Shown here one piece after another: positions 13,156 through 24,267 of a DNA stretch of 64,000 nucleotides. The stretch is taken from NCBI RefSeq assembly GCF_036785885.1, contig NC_092326.1:496001-560000 (forward strand). The letters run 5' to 3'. The notes beneath the pieces were generated by a model. The model did not search any database and was not told the DNA's origin. It saw nothing but the letters and a program-made list of their open reading frames with translations. The first letter of the stretch is position 1; every line of letters begins with the position of its first letter. The DNA comes from Coffea arabica. Lineage: Eukaryota; Streptophyta; Magnoliopsida; Gentianales; Rubiaceae. Position numbers and translations under genes: made by a program.

Positions 13156-14086
13156 AACAATGGGTCATAATCAATTCTTGGACACAAGTGGCATTCTCGG
13201 TCCATGTTTTGTTCAGCTATTGTTTCCTCCCTTTCTTCTCTTAACTCTCGGCCTCGTTTTGTTCCACAGCCATGACCATGTCCGCGACTATGTCCTCCTT
13301 CCACATATATACACACATATATATATAGTTTTCCCTTCTCTCTCTTTTCTTTCCAAAAAGGTACTTTAATGAATGAATGCAGTAAATTGACTACAATAAC
13401 AAAATCCAACATACCAATTACACAAATAACATATCTCACATAACACGCCATATCAAAAGACGGACAAGCAAGTATACAAATACATATCAAGTTGGACAGA
13501 TAACCATGTACACAAACACATATACTAACGTCAAGTGGTCGTAATATACAGGCGAACCAAAAGAAAAAGGTGAAGTCGTCCCAGTATCAGCCCGTCTGAT
13601 CTCTCACGTCCCTTACTATCCAAACTAGATGTCCATTGACCTTTTGTACGCATTCTAGTCAGGCAAAGCCTGTTCATGTTTCCAAAATACAAGTCTCAAG
13701 TACCTAGTAGCTTGCATCGCCTCAATTCTGGAGTATTCGGGCACAAGAATCCGAAATAAGATAGTTCACATCTCGAGCTGGCCAGTCCCAAGAGTAAACC
13801 ATCTACAAATCGAACTTCCTACCCAACATACCTATCTATGGTCCTTAGATATCATGAGAAAGATTGAAGACCTATAACACTTCAGGGTTTATAGCTTATG
13901 CTCGAACGAGCACTTAATCCTTCATACCTATTCACCACTCAACCCAAGCTCACTCCGCGCGGAGACCATGCGAAGCAGGCTCTAGGTTTTATCCCTCAAT
14001 TGCTTGACTTTCAAATCAAATCAAATTCCACAGTTCGGCATCCTAAACTTCAAGCCTAGGATACACTACAGGAATCTGAAGCCTAA

Positions 14087-14098
14087 GCTCTGATACCA
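14087..14098 (-). promoter_or_regulatory. tRNA-iMet primer binding site of nested element (left copy)
   Basis: The minus strand reads TGGTATCAGAGC two bases from the LTR at 14101. This is the standard primer site complementary to the 3' end of initiator tRNA-Met, used by many plant Ty3/gypsy and Ty1/copia elements. It fixes the 14101-17346 LTR as the 5' LTR. Confidence 0.88.
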
Positions 14099-14100
14099 AC

Positions 14101-17100
14101 TGTGACGACCCCACTTCTCCCAAGGGCGAACCCAAGGGTATCGGCGGGCCGCCTGCCTAGCTCGCGCCAGGACTCAAAACTTAAAGTTCGAAAGAGCACT
14201 AAATACAATATATACAATCCCAAAAGAGTTATAATTACATTCTCCAAAAGTATCGAGTCAAACCACCAAAACAAAAACAAACATCCTAACTGTTCAACTA
14301 TTACAAGCCAATCTAACTATACTAGTATACGAGCCAAAAGTCCCCGCGTCGGCCCCTGCTAAGGAAAACAAAAGGAATGGGGTAAGCTATATGCTTAGTA
14401 AGTAAACAGGGGCGAAAGCATAAATTTCACGTAACAGTTACACAATAAGAGTAAAGCAAAAGCAGAAAAGTAACATCACATAATAAGAATACAGGTGGCT
14501 CCAAAGCCAACTCATGTGCCATGCGTGATCTCCTGCCGACACTCCGTCGACCGCAAATAATAGTCCGTAGAACTTCACTTGTACACCCACCGACACCTTA
14601 TCACCCTCACTGGCCAGTCACCTCACAAACTTGCCCGGGCGAACGAAATCACAAACTTGAGCTTGAGTCACAAGCTCGGGTCACAAACTTGGTCACTTTC
14701 TCGGTGAACCGGATTCACAAAATTGGTTCATAACATGAACCTACAAACTTGGTGACCTCAGACTAAGTTGGACTGCCTTCGACCAAGCCCTTACCGGCTC
14801 GAATAGTCCAACCAGGTCAAGAGTTCGCCCCAAACTCACAAACTTCACAAAATTATTCAAAATCACAAACTTTGCAAACTTCACAAACTTTATTTGAAAG
14901 TCGCCCCGAGCCACAAGCTCAAGGGTTTTGGTTCCAAAAGGTTCATATACATATGCCAAGTACAATTATACATTCAAATTAGGGTTTAGATCGAGTGCGA
15001 TAAAGTACACCCTCGCCTAAGTGCCCTTTTCACATATCTCAAACATATAGCAAAGAAAACACACCAAACTGGCCTGAATACTTACCCAGAAACTGAAATA
15101 GCAAAAGTACGAAGTCGGATCGAAATGAACAGCTAGTAGTGGGTCCCACCAGTTCCGCCCAGCTCACCACCGTCTGAAATAGAGGATTGTGTCACATAAT
15201 ATCGCAAACGACTACTATCGTGCCTAAAACAAGCAAAACGGCAAAAACGGCACGCGCGCACGTAAATATGACGAACGGAAACGGAGACGGCCGTTAGCGG
15301 AAACGGCAGATTTGACACTCGTTTCTAGTTTATTCATAAGTTGAGTTACGAATATCGGATTAACGCGTATGAGACGCCATATCAAAGCTTAAAGGATGAA
15401 CAACAACTGTTATGAAGACATCCAGAACTGAAACTGGAGGCTTTAGTCCCAAATGAATCAAACACAATCACTTACGAAATCTAGCCAATGCACAAATGGT
15501 CAGTTTTGAGTGCAAACTGTTTTCTATGCTACACACGTTCAAAAGAGCTGAAAATTGGCAGTTAGATAGTTCATTCCAAATGGAACAACTTTCATGAAGG
15601 TCGGCAATCCAAATTCGGAACGGAAATTGGTCATCAGGACCAAAACAGATTTCTGGTCATTTTCACGGGCAGGCCTTGTTTGCTCGGCTATATCTCAGGT
15701 TTTATAAATCCGATTCATGAAATTTCAAGGGCGTTAGAAAGCTCTGATATAGGGCTATAAGTTTGGTGTTTTGGTCGGAAGCCCAAACAGCTTGTAACTC
15801 AGTCAAATGTGAAGCCAAAGTTCCAGCCATAAACTTTCCAAAAACGTACCAGAATCACAAACCGTATTTGACCTCAATATGCGGTAATGGCACCAAATTC
15901 ACTACGGTTATCGGATGGGGGTGTAAGACCCACCGTTTCGAAGCTAAGAAACAGGAGTACAACAATGTAGAAGGCCACTTAGTCCAAATCCTAGCACAAC
16001 TAGGTCAAATATGCAAAATACAAATCCAGAATTACCAAAACAGGTTTGCAAATCACATAAAACTGTAATCGGTATATCTCAGTCCATACAAGTCCAAATG
16101 CCGAAATTCCAAAGGCATAAGTTACCTAAGACATCCAGCTACATTTCATCAGAAGAAACCAACTCTAAAATCCAAATCAATTCCAGTTAAAATGGCCAAT
16201 TACTATCGCAGTTTTCGCATTCTGATCAAAGCAGAACAGCTACAGTAATTTCGTCATATCTCACTCTACACTAATCCAAATGACCTGAAATTTTACAGGC
16301 ACCTCAAACACATCAATACCTACAACGTTCATGTTTTGAGCAAAGTCAAATTCGGCCTCTAACCCTATGATCCAAAACCGGACAGAATTAGGGATTATCA
16401 AACCCTAACTTTTCTCAATTCATTCCAAACCCAAAATTGATTGCAAATTCTTTTCAAACACACCTACTAGAGTCATTCCCCCTCATTACCAACCATCATA
16501 AACACCCACAACATCATAATCCAATTAAACCAGAAAATTCATCAATAAATTAAAAACTTCACCAATTCATCTCAAACCAAGATAAAAACCAGAAATTTCA
16601 GCACTTTAATCACTAATAAGCATAACTTAAGCTTCATTAAGTGCAAGAGTATGTTAAATCATCACTTACCTAGTATACAAGAGAAGAGGAGTTGTAGACC
16701 ACCTTAGCTCTTCCAAACAAATCCACAAAACAACTCATAACCACCACTTGAAGATGTTTTATGGAGCAAAATCAAGGTTGGATGGTTGGTTTGATGATTT
16801 GGAACAAGATTGAAGTGTTTCTTCTTTGTACTTGGAGCAAGAGAGAGAGAAAGAAAGAGAGGAGAGAGCCGGCCACAAGGTGCAAGAAAATGGTGATTTT
16901 TGAGCAATTTTTGGATATTTAATCTTTTGGTCATGTCACCACCATTAATGCATTCCTATCCTTTCTTTTCTCTCTCACATCAATCATATCTCACTCTCTA
17001 CTTATCTCTTAACACCCGATAAATTTTACACAGTATCCGGAATTTAACCTAATTGGCCGAATTTTTCCGAACTTTTCGCACTAGTGGGTCCCACGTCCGA

Positions 17101-17346
17101 TATACGTTCTTAATTTCTCAAAATCTAACCAATACTAGAAAAATCATCTAAAATCGATATTTACTCATGAAAATTATCCTGGAGAATTTTCTAATAAAGA
17201 AAATGTAGAAAAATGGGTTTTCAATCTTAACCGGAACTTAGGGTTTAAATCTTAATCCCTACTTAGGGTTTTCGAAATACTCCCAAAACCAAACGTTACC
17301 GCCCAAATAATGAATATATCAACGTAGAACGAACTGGGGTCTCACA
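14101..17346 (-). repeat. 5' LTR of nested element, with 58-bp deletion (left copy)
   Basis: The LTR is 3246 bp against 3304 bp in the other three copies. Bases equivalent to 54221-54278 are missing between 16933 and 16934. All three other LTR copies keep them, so this is a deletion that occurred after the segmental duplication. Confidence 0.9.
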
Positions 17347-18679
17347 AAGGACACAACCAACTGCTCCTTCAAGCACGGATAGGTACATGATTAATGGTCG
17401 ACCCGGATTCGGTGGCACCAAGACTGGTGGATGCAACAAATAATCTTTAATCTTGTCAAAAGCCTGTTGGCACTCCTCATTCCAATATAACGGTACATTC
17501 TTTCTCAATAATTTGAACAATGGCTCGCATGTGGCAGTTAGCTGGGCAATGAACCTCCCAATAAAATTGATCTTCCCTAAGAAACTTTTCACGTCCTTCT
17601 GAGTTTTCGGCACTGGCATATCTCGAATTGCTTTGATTTTTGCTGGATCAAGCTCTATGCCCTTCTTGCTGACAATGAATCCCAACAGCTTACCTGCGGG
17701 TGCTCCAAAGGCGCATTTTGCAGGATTTAGCTTCAAATTGTACTTCCGCAACCTTTCGAACAACTTCTTCAAATCAACCAAATGGTCTTCTGCCCTCTTA
17801 GACTTGATTATGATGTCATCCACGTAAACCTCCATCTCCTGGTGGATCATATCATGAAACAAGGTGGTCATGGTCCTCTGATAGGTAGCTCCGGCATTCT
17901 TTAAACCGAAAGGCATGACTCGATAGCAAAAGGTGCCCCAAGGGGTGATAAAAGCAGTCTTTTCTCTATCCTCTTCTGCCATCAAAATCTGGTGGTATCC
18001 AGCAAAGCAATCACAAAAATATTCAATCTCATGCCCAGCAGTATTGTCCAGGAGAATGTGAATATTCGGCAAAGGAAAATCATCTTTAGGACTGGCTTTA
18101 TTGAGATCTCTATAATCAACACAAACTCGCACCTCTCCACTCTTTTTTGAAACAGGGACTGGATTCGAAAACCAAATTGGGTAATGGGAAACAATGATAA
18201 TGTTGGTTTTGAGTTATTTTTCAATTTGCTCCTTTATTTTGAGGCTCATATCTGGTTTGAATTTTCGGGGTTTTTGCTTTACGGGGGGAAAAGAAGGGTC
18301 TGTGGGTAACCTATGCACTACTACGTCAGTTGAAATGTCAGTCATATCATCATAGGACCACGCAAATACATCCTGGAACATAGTCAAGAATTCAAGCATC
18401 TCCTTTTTCTGCCTCTCATTCAAATGAATACTAATTTGTACCTCCTTAACTTCATCCTTAGTGCCAATGTTAACCTTTTCTGTTTCTTCCAGGTTCGGTT
18501 TTGGTTTCTCCTCATATTGTTCAAGGTCCTTTGCAAAAGAATCAAATACCTCCTCATTATCACTCTCGCTTTGGAGTTCGGATTCACAGACCTCCAAGTC
18601 GTGAGTGATATAGAGATTGCCATTATCGTATTCCAGAACTGTGATATCCAAAGGGTCAAATAGTTTTATTTTTGGCCAT
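17347..18679 (-). pseudogene. Ogre-like reverse transcriptase exon (left copy)
   Basis: The minus-strand frame begins at the intron acceptor (18680/18679) with an acidic linker and then the RT palm. Motif A has its Asp in a CDCFAGY context and motif C is YVDD. It ends where the nested element entered. An in-frame TAA at 18214-18216 breaks the frame just before the RT core. The domain is otherwise intact, with all three catalytic Asp present. Confidence 0.9.
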
Positions 18680-18962
18680 CTGAAAGAATTAACGAATGTG
18701 GGATAATAAGCAAATAAGCATACAACAAACAAATGGTCAAGCAATACGACAAAAATATAAACAAATGAATAAACAAAACAACATGACAAGAACAACTTGT
18801 GCATTTTATAAAACCTTTGATTGAAAGCAAATGGAAATGAAAACTTAACAATATTTACATGCGCAAACGTTAGTCAAAAAGTAAAATTATTTTCATTGGC
18901 TATTTACAGATGCAAAAGTATTTTCATGAATTCACATGAATGATAAACCCCTTTCAGTTTAC
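18680..18962 (-). other. Ogre-type intron between protease and RT (left copy)
   Basis: On the minus strand a GTAAAC donor follows the protease frame and a TTCTTTCAG acceptor precedes the RT exon. Splicing completes one Arg codon across the junction. Without splicing the frame stops immediately at TAA. A spliced intron at this point is a hallmark of Ogre elements. Confidence 0.8.
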
Positions 18963-19620
18963 CGAAACTCCTTCCGAATGGGTAGAAACTTGGCTGTCCA
19001 ATTGGGAATTGATCCTTCAGGGATGTCAGGAAATTCAGCTTCGTCTAGAAAACTATCTTCAAATGTTGCCCCAACGAACAATTGGGCCAAACTAGCTTCA
19101 ATTTCGTCAACTGGGTTAATTTCTGACATGATCACCTCGGCTGGTCGTGGGAAAGTATAATGCAAGGGTGGAATGTCAAGAGCCCTTTGCCTTCCTTCTT
19201 TTTCCGCTTTCTTACGTTCCTTCATTTCTCTGATATCCTTAGCGGTCGGTCGGAACCCTAAACCAAACGAATCCTTTTTCTCAACAATCTCCACTGGCTT
19301 CAAAATTCCTTGCAAATCTCGTCCCAGCCCTTTGTCAAATTCATAGCCTCCACGGATCATTTCTTTAGCCATCATGACACTGGCCTTTGACAGAGCTTGC
19401 TCCTCTTTTGTTATCCAACTTACGGAAACAATATCAGCCGTGCTATGAGGGGTCACGGTGGCATTTCGGCTACTCTCTTCTTTGGACTCAGAATCGGTAA
19501 TTACAAGGCAATTCTCCTCGGCAAAGATAGTTATCAGCTTGTCATTTACTATGAATTTCAGCAATTGATGTAATGAAAAAGACACAGCCCCAGACTTATG
19601 AATCCACGGCCTTCCAAGCA
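18963..19620 (-). pseudogene. Truncated Ogre-like protease C-terminal and G-patch fragment (left copy)
   Basis: About 219 codons on the minus strand correspond to the C-terminal third of the right-copy gag-protease ORF. They include the end of the protease fold (LLGRPWI) and a G-patch motif (GYEFDKGLGRDLQG). The protease active site and all of gag are absent because the duplicated segment ends at 19620. The frame runs one codon into unrelated DNA before a Met, giving an apparent but meaningless start. Confidence 0.9.
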
Positions 19621-19625
19621 TGCTG

Positions 19626-19667
19626 TTGATTCAAAATTTTGCATTTGCTATTTGAATTTTGAATCAA
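19626..19667. repeat. Perfect 13-bp inverted repeat beside the duplication junction
   Basis: TTGATTCAAAATT at 19626-19638 is followed by a 16-base spacer and its exact reverse complement at 19655-19667. The left arm starts 6 bases from the junction at 19620/19621. Such a palindrome can extrude as a hairpin. Confidence 0.85.
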
Positions 19668-19881
19668 TCCGTTTGTCTCAAACGGACACCGTTAAGATTT
19701 CAATACATTTTTTCACTTTTTTATTCTGTCCACTTAGTGAAATGATGTCATTTTTCTTCACTGCTGCTCCAATATAGGAAATAAGAGGACTGCTCAGGGA
19801 CGGATCCTCTGATAACGTCTGGACCGCCCCAAATCCCAATCCCTTGCTCTCTAACGTCTGGACTCTGGCGTCGAACAGTCC

Positions 19882-22800
19882 ATGGAGGAGTCACCTCTAC
19901 AGTTCGTCAACTTTGGCAAATCCCTCATAGTTCCCAGTGTCCAGGAGCTTGCCAAACAGCCCATCTCAAAAATCCCACCTCGATACGTTCATCACGACGA
20001 AGAATCACCCATTGTTTCTCACGAAACTTCGCTTCCAGCAGTACCCGTCATCGATGTTGAGAGATTGCTGTCTGAAAATTCCATGGATTCTGAGTTGGAG
20101 AAGCTTCACTTAGCTTGCAAGGACTGGGGATTCTTCCAGGTTAGATTAATTTAGTTCTTCCTCCTCTTGCTGACTGTGTAATTGATATCCTGTCTTGAGC
20201 TGAGCTTGTGGGATGATTGATTCTATTGACATATCTCATGAATAAAATTTCTGCAATTTCGAATTTATGGAGTATATTGATGAGAAATATTTTTGCAGTC
20301 CAATAAGATTGAGGGAAGTTGACATTGGATACTGCTGTATTTGAATTCGGATGGTCGAGATTATATGCTGGATTATACGGTTATTAGAATACGATATTTG
20401 GATTTGGTAATCTTGATTGTTGATAGCAAATGTGCAGGGGATTTCTGTAAAGGCTAGAACTATCTAAACCTAACTGAGGAGTCTTGCTGCAGCTTGACTT
20501 CATTGCAGCTTAACATTCTATGTCTACAGAGCTTATGCTTAATCTTTCAAATTGTCTACTCTATTATGTTATGTGAATCTATATTTCGGGCAAAGGAAAT
20601 GCATATGGAGAAAATGAGTGTTGACTCAATATTGTAAAACAACATACTTTTCGCAGTTCATGTAGATTGGATATACGCTGGAGGTGTTTCTGTCATGGCT
20701 GTGAACAATGTCCTGGTTCATTCTTTTATTTAAAAAGTTGTAATTTGTTTGAATTGGATTTGCTTTATGCATAACCTTATATCCAATTCTTACTTTGTAA
20801 GGCTTCTTGGCGTAGCTAGGTGTAACTTTTAGAGGTAATAAAATGTTCTGTGCACTTTCCTATCGCCATATTTAGTGCTTTCTTTACGCACTGTAAATGC
20901 TTTCCATAGGTTATAGGAAACTGGTGCTTTGAAGCTGCATCAGAGCAAGAGTATGTAGTATATTGGGAGCCCAAAAAGCTTTAACATGAGTTTCAAGTAA
21001 GATGCCTGATTTCCAATTTTATCAGCCAGTATATGGGCGCTTTGTTAGGTAAATTATCATTAGCCCTCTCACTTTTGAATTTGAGGAATTTGATGAGTGA
21101 AATTCCTCTTGGATGATTGGATTGTTTAGAAGTTGAAACTGCTTAGATGAGGAAAGTGGACTGGATTGTATCATGTCCTGCTTTCTTATGGCATGTAATA
21201 TTCCGCCAAAATTGAGTCCTTACCCAACTGTTAGTGTCTATTAAAGAAGCAAGATTTTATCCGAGTTGAGCTGTTGTTATGTTATGGTGAGCTAATCAGG
21301 TCGGATATGCAGAAAACCTTGATGCTATAAGAGTCTGCACAAATAATCACTTATGACCAAGGTTTAACTGAGGTCACTTCAAGCCTCAAGTCAGATCTGA
21401 GATAAATGGATGAATAGTTCTGAAGGGAACATTGAATGTGTAGTCACCTGGAGTTAGGGGGTTTATATATAGGGAGATTAAGGACATATTTTGTACTGTG
21501 TTAATCAGGTCGGCCCAGCCTATTATCAATTGGGTAATAGCCAATACCCCTCCTGTTCCATCAGGGTCATCTATGTGGTTGTATCCTGAACACAGTGTAG
21601 CATCATTGGTCCAATTGACCATGCACCCAAACCTATCATTGGTCCTACTTTTGTTGATGAGCAGGTTTTATAAACTATTAATAGGTGAATTTTCTGACTC
21701 TGTTTCTTGTTTCCTGGAGTAGGTCGTAAACCATGGAGTTTCTACTTCATTGCTAGATTGCTTGAGGAATGAAATTACAGATTTCTTCAAACTTCCTTTT
21801 GAGGAAAAGAAGGCCTTATGGCAAGAGCCAGAGAATCACGAGGGCTTTGGGCAGCTCTTTGTTGTATCAGAGGAGCAGAAGCTTGACTGGTCAGACATGT
21901 TTTACATAACCACCCTCCCTGATAAACTTAGGAAAGTGGAATTATTCGAAAAGCTGCCCCTAAAACTCAGGTCCTCTCTCTCTCCCACTCCCTCCCCTCT
22001 CTTCTTTTCCTCCACCTCCTCTTATTCTTATGTAGTTTTTCTGCTGAAACTTTATAAGTCAGGTAATATATAGCCTAAAGTTATATGAATAGAATGGTAT
22101 TGACCCTTTCGCTGTGCAATATAGGGACTGGTAATCTGGTAACATTACATGAGTTTGAGAGTTTAATTTTCTAGTTTCAATGCATGAATTTGCTTGTCAG
22201 TCACAGTGCAGCTGCTGTAATGAGCAAGGCCAAGGACTGTTAATAACAGTCAATATATGCTTGTTTAATGAAATGTTTCTCAAAGGAAATTGTGCGCCGC
22301 TTGGCTTTCTACAGATTTTTAATTTAAGAGAGATGATATCTTGTTAACAAGCAATTTTTAGCTTCTCTTAAAAATTGCAGAGATGCAATGGAAGCTTACT
22401 CTCTGGAAGTCAAAATCCTAGCCATGACACTATTAAGGGAAATGGCTAAGGTTCTGAAGATTGATGAGGAGGAACTGAAAGGCTTGTTTAGTGATGGTGT
22501 ACAGTCTATGCGTATGAACTACTATCCTCCATGCCCAGAGCCAGAAATGGCAATTGGTTTCAATCCGCACTCAGATGCAGATGCTTTGACAATTCTATTT
22601 CAGCTGAATGGAACACCAGGCCTCCAGATACGGAAAGACGGAAGATGGCTACCAGTAATGCCACTTCCAGATGCATTAATAGTCAATGTTGGTGACATAA
22701 TAGAGGTGAAGCTAATTAGCTTATGACATACTAAAATTAGAGACGCCACTTCCAGATGCATTAATAGTCAATGTTGGTGACATAATAGAGGTGAAGCTAA

Positions 22801-23380
22801 TTAGCTTATGACATACTAAAATTAGAGACTATTGTGATTTTGGAACTTGCATACTCTTTGTCGCATAAATAGAAGGTTGGTGTCGTGTTAAATAGGATAT
22901 CAGAGAATGGTCTGTGGACAAGGGTATATATCTTGATAGCCTTTCAATGAGAATACCATTTCAACTATTTCATCAATCTTTTTTCTTGGTGAGCATAGTG
23001 TAGACGTTATTTGAGAAACTTCTCGAACATGTAGCTTTTCCACAGGAACTGTAGTGCTTGTTCTTATTGGTGCTTGTGAAAATGCTATTCATATGTCTTC
23101 TTTGGCTGCACAGATCCTCAGCAATGGCTTGTATCGGAGTATTGAGCACAGAGCAACAGTGAATTCTGACAGAGAACGGCTATCTATTGCTACATTTTAT
23201 AGCTCTAACCTAGACGCAGAAGTGGCCCCTGCTCGCAGCCTTATTGGACCACACAATCCAGCAGGTTTTCGTAGTATTCCAGTAGAAAAGTTCATCAGGG
23301 AATTCTTTGCAGCAAAGGTCCATGGTAAAGCACACTTGGAATTCATGAAGATACAAGCGGGAGAACATCAAAGTTGTTGA
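19882..23380 (+). CDS. 2-oxoglutarate/Fe(II)-dependent dioxygenase, SRG1-like, four exons
   Basis: Exons are 19882-20139, 21723-21970, 22381-22705 and 23114-23380, joined in phases 0, 2 and 0 with GT/AG borders, giving 365 residues. The family oxidises small molecules using 2-oxoglutarate and O2 in the cytosol. The substrate cannot be told from sequence, and relatives include SRG1 and codeine demethylase-like enzymes. The N-terminal DIOX_N region starts near residue 54. The iron ligands are H232, D234 (in NPHSDAD) and H289, and the 2-oxoglutarate-binding pair is R299/S301 (RERLS). All are present and the length is normal, so the gene looks functional. The start ATG sits in CCATGG context, and the family's usual N-terminus fits. 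An exact 85-bp tandem duplication covers the exon 3 donor. The upstream sequence switches to retrotransposon DNA 261 bp before the ATG. Confidence 0.93.
20140..21722 (+). other. Intron 1 of the dioxygenase gene
   Basis: The intron is 1583 bp and AT-rich, with a GTTAGA donor and a GGAGTAG acceptor. The words TAATCAGGTCGG near 21292 and 21501 are repeated. I see no other gene or element in it. Confidence 0.85.
22660..22829 (+). repeat. Exact 85-bp tandem duplication across exon 3 splice donor
   Basis: Units 22660-22744 and 22745-22829 are identical. Each contains the last 46 bases of exon 3 plus 39 bases of intron 3 with the GTGAAG donor. Using the second donor would keep the first unit's intronic bases, which read to a TGA at 22724-22726. 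Only use of the first donor (22706) gives the full protein. Confidence 0.95.
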
Positions 23381-23511
23381 ATTCATAGGCTGTCGGATGA
23401 ATGCTCAACAGGTTAGGCGCCTATGATCAACCACATTTGGTTAGTTGAGTTCATAGGCTGTCAGATGAATGTTCAACAGGTTAGGCATGTATGATCAATG
23501 ACATTTGGCTG
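23376..23511 (+). repeat. Imperfect 68-bp tandem duplication at stop codon and 3' UTR
   Basis: Two diverged units begin GTTGAATTCATAGG (23376) and GTTGAGTTCATAGG (23444). The first overlaps the last codons and stop of the dioxygenase gene. Several substitutions separate the units, so this duplication is older than the one at exon 3. Confidence 0.85.
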
Positions 23512-23953
23512 AGATTTATTGTTCTTCCATCCAGCATAACATACAGATCGATCTAGAGAAGTTCAATGACCTGCTAGCCGGATAATTGCCTTATGGAGGA
23601 GGGCTGAGGATTCATGTATATTTCTTCTCTAGAAGTTTCTATTATCTATATTTTTATTGTATCTAAAATTCAAAAGTTATTATTATTATTTTTTTTTTGT
23701 TTTTTCTACTCCAAAAAAACATGGGAGGCTGCATGTTCCATTCCCTACGCAAAAAATGGTTTCAGTGACCAATAAATAGTTAAATACCTCATGTTTAGTT
23801 TCTATTTCTAGAAAGTGATTCTGACCGTCAACTTATTCCACAAAACATGCAAAGCCTCTGCATTGTTTGATCTCGTATCATTACATAAACCCCAAGACAT
23901 GTGCTAGTTGAAAAAAAAAAAAAACAAATCAATCATCTGATTCTTTATTCAAG
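23512..23953. other. Gap between dioxygenase and RALF-like genes
   Basis: This is AT-rich sequence with a poly-T run near 23690 and an A-run near 23911. It holds the 3' UTR of the dioxygenase and the short upstream region of the RALF-like gene. No other feature is seen. Confidence 0.6.
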
Positions 23954-24184
23954 ATGGTGCAGACTTGCAACAAAGTCCTTTTGCTTTGTCTTGTTGCACT
24001 TCTGTTAACTGCACCATCTTCATATGCTGAATCGATCTCAGGAGGTGCTATGAAGGGAGATGATCCTAGATGTAACCGGAAAGACCCACAAAATTGTGCA
24101 CCGGCACGTTCAAAGAATCCTTACAGCAGAGGCTGCGATCCAACAGATCGTTGTCGACGAAGTGGACCTACGGCCGAAAACTAA
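23954..24184 (+). CDS. RALF-like secreted cysteine-rich peptide
   Basis: The single-exon gene encodes 76 residues. A hydrophobic signal peptide covers about residues 1-25 with a likely cut after SSYA. The mature peptide of about 51 residues has four cysteines (C40, C48, C61, C67) and the RALF signature NPYSRGC followed by a C-R tail. RALF peptides are apoplastic signals that act through CrRLK1L receptor kinases such as FERONIA and through LRX proteins. Here the N-terminal YISY-type motif is replaced by SISGGAM, and there is no RRxL protease site or long propeptide, as in the short divergent RALF clade. The ATG is the only one giving a signal peptide. An AATAAA at 24262-24267 is a plausible polyadenylation signal. 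It has the same orientation as the dioxygenase gene, 573 bp downstream. Confidence 0.88.
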   Translation: MVQTCNKVLLLCLVALLLTAPSSYAESISGGAMKGDDPRCNRKDPQNCAPARSKNPYSRGCDPTDRCRRSGPTAEN

Positions 24185-24267
24185 ATTACATTAATGTTTT
24201 CGGGGAAAAATACCAGTCTTCCACGCCTCATTGTACTTGGTATGCAATGAATCAATGAAGGAATAAA

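Larger units (their letters stand above)
9139..17346 (-). mobile_element. Nested non-autonomous LTR retrotransposon (left copy)
   Basis: The element has two long LTRs (9139-12442 and 14101-17346), a 1658-bp interior, a tRNA-iMet-type primer site, a polypurine tract and 5-bp target duplications. The interior has only a gag-like zinc-knuckle ORF and no pol. This is the architecture of large retrotransposon derivatives (LARD-like), mobilised by an autonomous partner. The sequence around the polypurine tract resembles the 3' end of Del/Tekay chromoviruses as I remember them, so a parent in that clade is likely but not proven. The left copy differs from the right by a 58-bp deletion in its 5' LTR. 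Confidence 0.88.
1..19620. repeat. Left copy of a large direct segmental duplication
   Basis: This block matches 37288-56965 base for base in every stretch I compared. The offset is 37287 up to position 16933 and 37345 afterwards, because 58 bp are missing here. It starts before the window and ends abruptly at 19620, inside the protease part of an Ogre-like element. The copies share the same nested insertion, the same small differences between the inner LTRs, and the same 148 bp of flanking DNA outside the Ogre LTR. They therefore arose by duplication of a chromosomal segment, not by two transpositions. Confidence 0.95.

Noticed and set aside
1..19620. Two independent insertions of the same Ogre element
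   Set aside because: Both copies share the same nested insertion at the same base, the same inner-LTR differences and the same DNA outside the LTR.
22388..22726. A separate short gene for exon 3 of the dioxygenase
   Set aside because: The apparent stop is intronic. Correct GT/AG borders and phase join it to exons 2 and 4.
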